From: Caulobacterales bacterium RIFOXYB1_FULL_67_16
GTDB lineage: Bacteria; Pseudomonadota; Alphaproteobacteria; Caulobacterales; Caulobacteraceae
Length of the DNA: 13,676 nucleotides
Reading direction: 5' to 3'
NCBI GenBank assembly: GCA_001796045.1
Contig: MGLN01000123.1
Coordinates: forward strand, 1 to 13,676
This document shows, in pieces, positions 12,546 through 13,676 of this stretch. A program made the translations under genes and the position numbers. How positions within the stretch are numbered: position 1 is the stretch's first letter; every line of letters begins with the position of its first letter. The notes under the pieces were generated by a model. That model was given only the letters and a program-made list of their open reading frames with translations. It was not told the origin of the DNA and made no database searches.

Positions 12546-13676
12546 ATGGCCCGACGCCCCGCCTCGCCCAAACGTCTGAACGCCGCCAGCCTGGCGTCCC
12601 TGGGGGCGGATAGGCTGGGCGATCTGCTGATGCAGGCGGCGGACGGCGACGCCTTGTTGAAGCGTCGTCTTCGGCTGGTGCTGGCGGCCGAGGCGGGGGT
12701 GGAGCCGCTGACGGTGGAGCTGGACAAGCGCCTGACGGCCCTGGCGTCCGCACGGGCGCGGGTGTCCTGGCGCAAGCGACCGGACCTGCTGCGCGACCTC
12801 GACATGTTGCGCCGCGCGGTGGTGGACGACCTGGCCCCGACAGCGCCCGTGGCCGGGCTGGATCGGTTGATCGCCTGGTTCGACCTGTTTCGGGGTCTGA
12901 CGTTGCGGGTCAAGGATCCGCGCGGCGAGATGACGGCGGCCTTCGAGGCGGCGGCGCCCGATCTCTGGGTCGTCGCCCAAGCGGGGCTGACGGATCAGGC
13001 CGCGATGGCGCGCCTGGCCGCCGCGATCGAGCGCCATCCTCTGGACTATGCCCGCTGGATCGGCGCGGCGGGGGAGGCCCTGACGCCGGAGCTGGCGCGG
13101 GCCGTGCTGGCGGAATTGGATACGGGGTCGAGCGTTCGCGGCGCGCGCACGGCGATCCGGCGACTGGCGGACCGGGCCGAGGATCTGGACCTTTGGCTGT
13201 CCTTGGTCACGCCTGATGAACAGGGATCGCCGGACTTCGCGGCGGCGGCGGCGCGGCGGTTGCTGGCGGCCGGTCGAATCGCCGAGGCGCGTCAGGCCCT
13301 GGAGGCCGCGCTGAAGCCGTCGGCCGCGAACCGTCGCTTCACCTTCGGTAGGTCGCCCGCAGCGGGCCCGCCGCCCCTGACCCCCGCCTGGGAGGCGGCC
13401 TCCATCGACCTGCTGGAGGCCGAGGGGCGCAAGGCCGAAGCCCAGGATCTGCGCTGGGCGATGTTCGAACGCGACCTGTCGGCGCCGGCCTTGCGGGACT
13501 ATTTGGCCCGTCTGCCCGATTTCGACGATGTGGAGGCCTTGGATCGCGCCCTGGCCCATGCCGCCACCCATGCCGATTTCGAGACCGCCCTCGGCTTCCT
13601 GATGGACTGGCCCGCCCACCGCGAGGCCGCCGCCTTGGTCGAGCGCCGCGTCAGTCAGGTCCGCAACCATTTGCAG
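12546..13676 (+). CDS. DUF6880 family protein, 3' end cut by the window
   Basis: An open frame of 377 codons that runs off the window without a stop. The N-terminus, with LNAASLASLGADRLGDLLMQ (11-30) and then KRRLRLVLAAEAG, matches the start of DUF6880 proteins, as does the following VSWRKRPDLLRDLDMLRRAV. The rest is helical and Ala/Leu-rich, with TPR-like repeats (for example RRLLAAGRIAEARQALEAAL and LLEAEGRKAEAQDLRWAMFE), suggesting a helical-repeat scaffold. The function is unknown. The start has an ideal AAGGAG at 12535-12540 with a 5-nt gap. The long open frame on the opposite strand is its shadow. Confidence 0.88.
   Translation, partial: MARRPASPKRLNAASLASLGADRLGDLLMQAADGDALLKRRLRLVLAAEAGVEPLTVELDKRLTALASARARVSWRKRPDLLRDLDMLRRAVVDDLAPTAPVAGLDRLIAWFDLFRGLTLRVKDPRGEMTAAFEAAAPDLWVVAQAGLTDQAAMARLAAAIERHPLDYARWIGAAGEALTPELARAVLAELDTGSSVRGARTAIRRLADRAEDLDLWLSLVTPDEQGSPDFAAAAARRLLAAGRIAEARQALEAALKPSAANRRFTFGRSPAAGPPPLTPAWEAASIDLLEAEGRKAEAQDLRWAMFERDLSAPALRDYLARLPDFDDVEALDRALAHAATHADFETALGFLMDWPAHREAAALVERRVSQVRNHLQ

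Noticed and set aside
12427..12753. The N-terminal extension of the 83-aa protein's frame, up to 192 codons
   Set aside because: The added part is Pro/Arg-rich antisense to DUF6880; the TTG with GAGGA fits a start much better.
12438..13670. A 410-codon minus-strand frame at the right end
   Set aside because: The plus strand gives a DUF6880 protein with an ideal ribosome site; the reverse frame is Gly/Arg/Gln-rich without domains.

Overview
The window looks like chromosomal DNA of a Caulobacterales-type alphaproteobacterium, with Brevundimonas as my best guess. The reasons are the high GC content with strong G/C third-position bias, the alphaproteobacterial form of histidyl-tRNA synthetase, HslV with the DWHGTTIL processing site, and likely leaderless starts behind TTG..GCTTAAGC-like promoters. 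The genus is inferred from protein style, not from a database match. There is no phage, IS element, CRISPR array, rRNA or tRNA gene.

Layout. 1-53: tail of a gene, possibly a membrane protein. 258-1686 (+): a compact operon of a DUF2975 membrane protein, a small Cro/C1 regulator and an Smr-domain protein; the last two overlap by 4 nt. 1687-2039: non-coding, ending in the terminator hairpin of a TetR regulator (2040-2681, -). 2894-4717 (-): CPA2 cation:proton antiporter with an RCK_N domain. 4873-6993 (+): secreted M13 (neprilysin/PepO-like) zinc metallopeptidase with a strong terminator. 7043-7364: no gene, but dense inverted repeats and a strong terminator facing the hisS direction; this may be a structured hisS 3'UTR or a small RNA. 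7365-8855 (-): hisS. 9007-9788 (+): a 67-aa unknown protein overlapping a ClpP-like serine peptidase by 4 nt. 9799-10353 (-): hslV, convergent with the ClpP-like gene, with a heat-shock-like promoter. 10486-11379 (+): two tandem BLUF (blue-light, FAD) proteins. 11434-12171 (+): MoeB/ThiF/HesA E1-like adenylyltransferase. 12175-12426 (-): an 83-aa unknown with a TTG start. 12546-end (+): DUF6880 protein cut by the window edge.

Most genes are ordinary chromosomal housekeeping or accessory genes. The parts most worth a second look are: (1) the BLUF pair, where the second copy keeps every photocycle residue I can place while the first has lost the flavin-proximal Tyr, the Gln and the Trp; (2) the structured 3' region of hisS; (3) the small-ORF/ClpP-like pair lying tail to tail with hslV, which has no hslU beside it; and (4) the DUF2975-HTH-Smr operon. 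I did not find a clear-cut new defence or mobile system.
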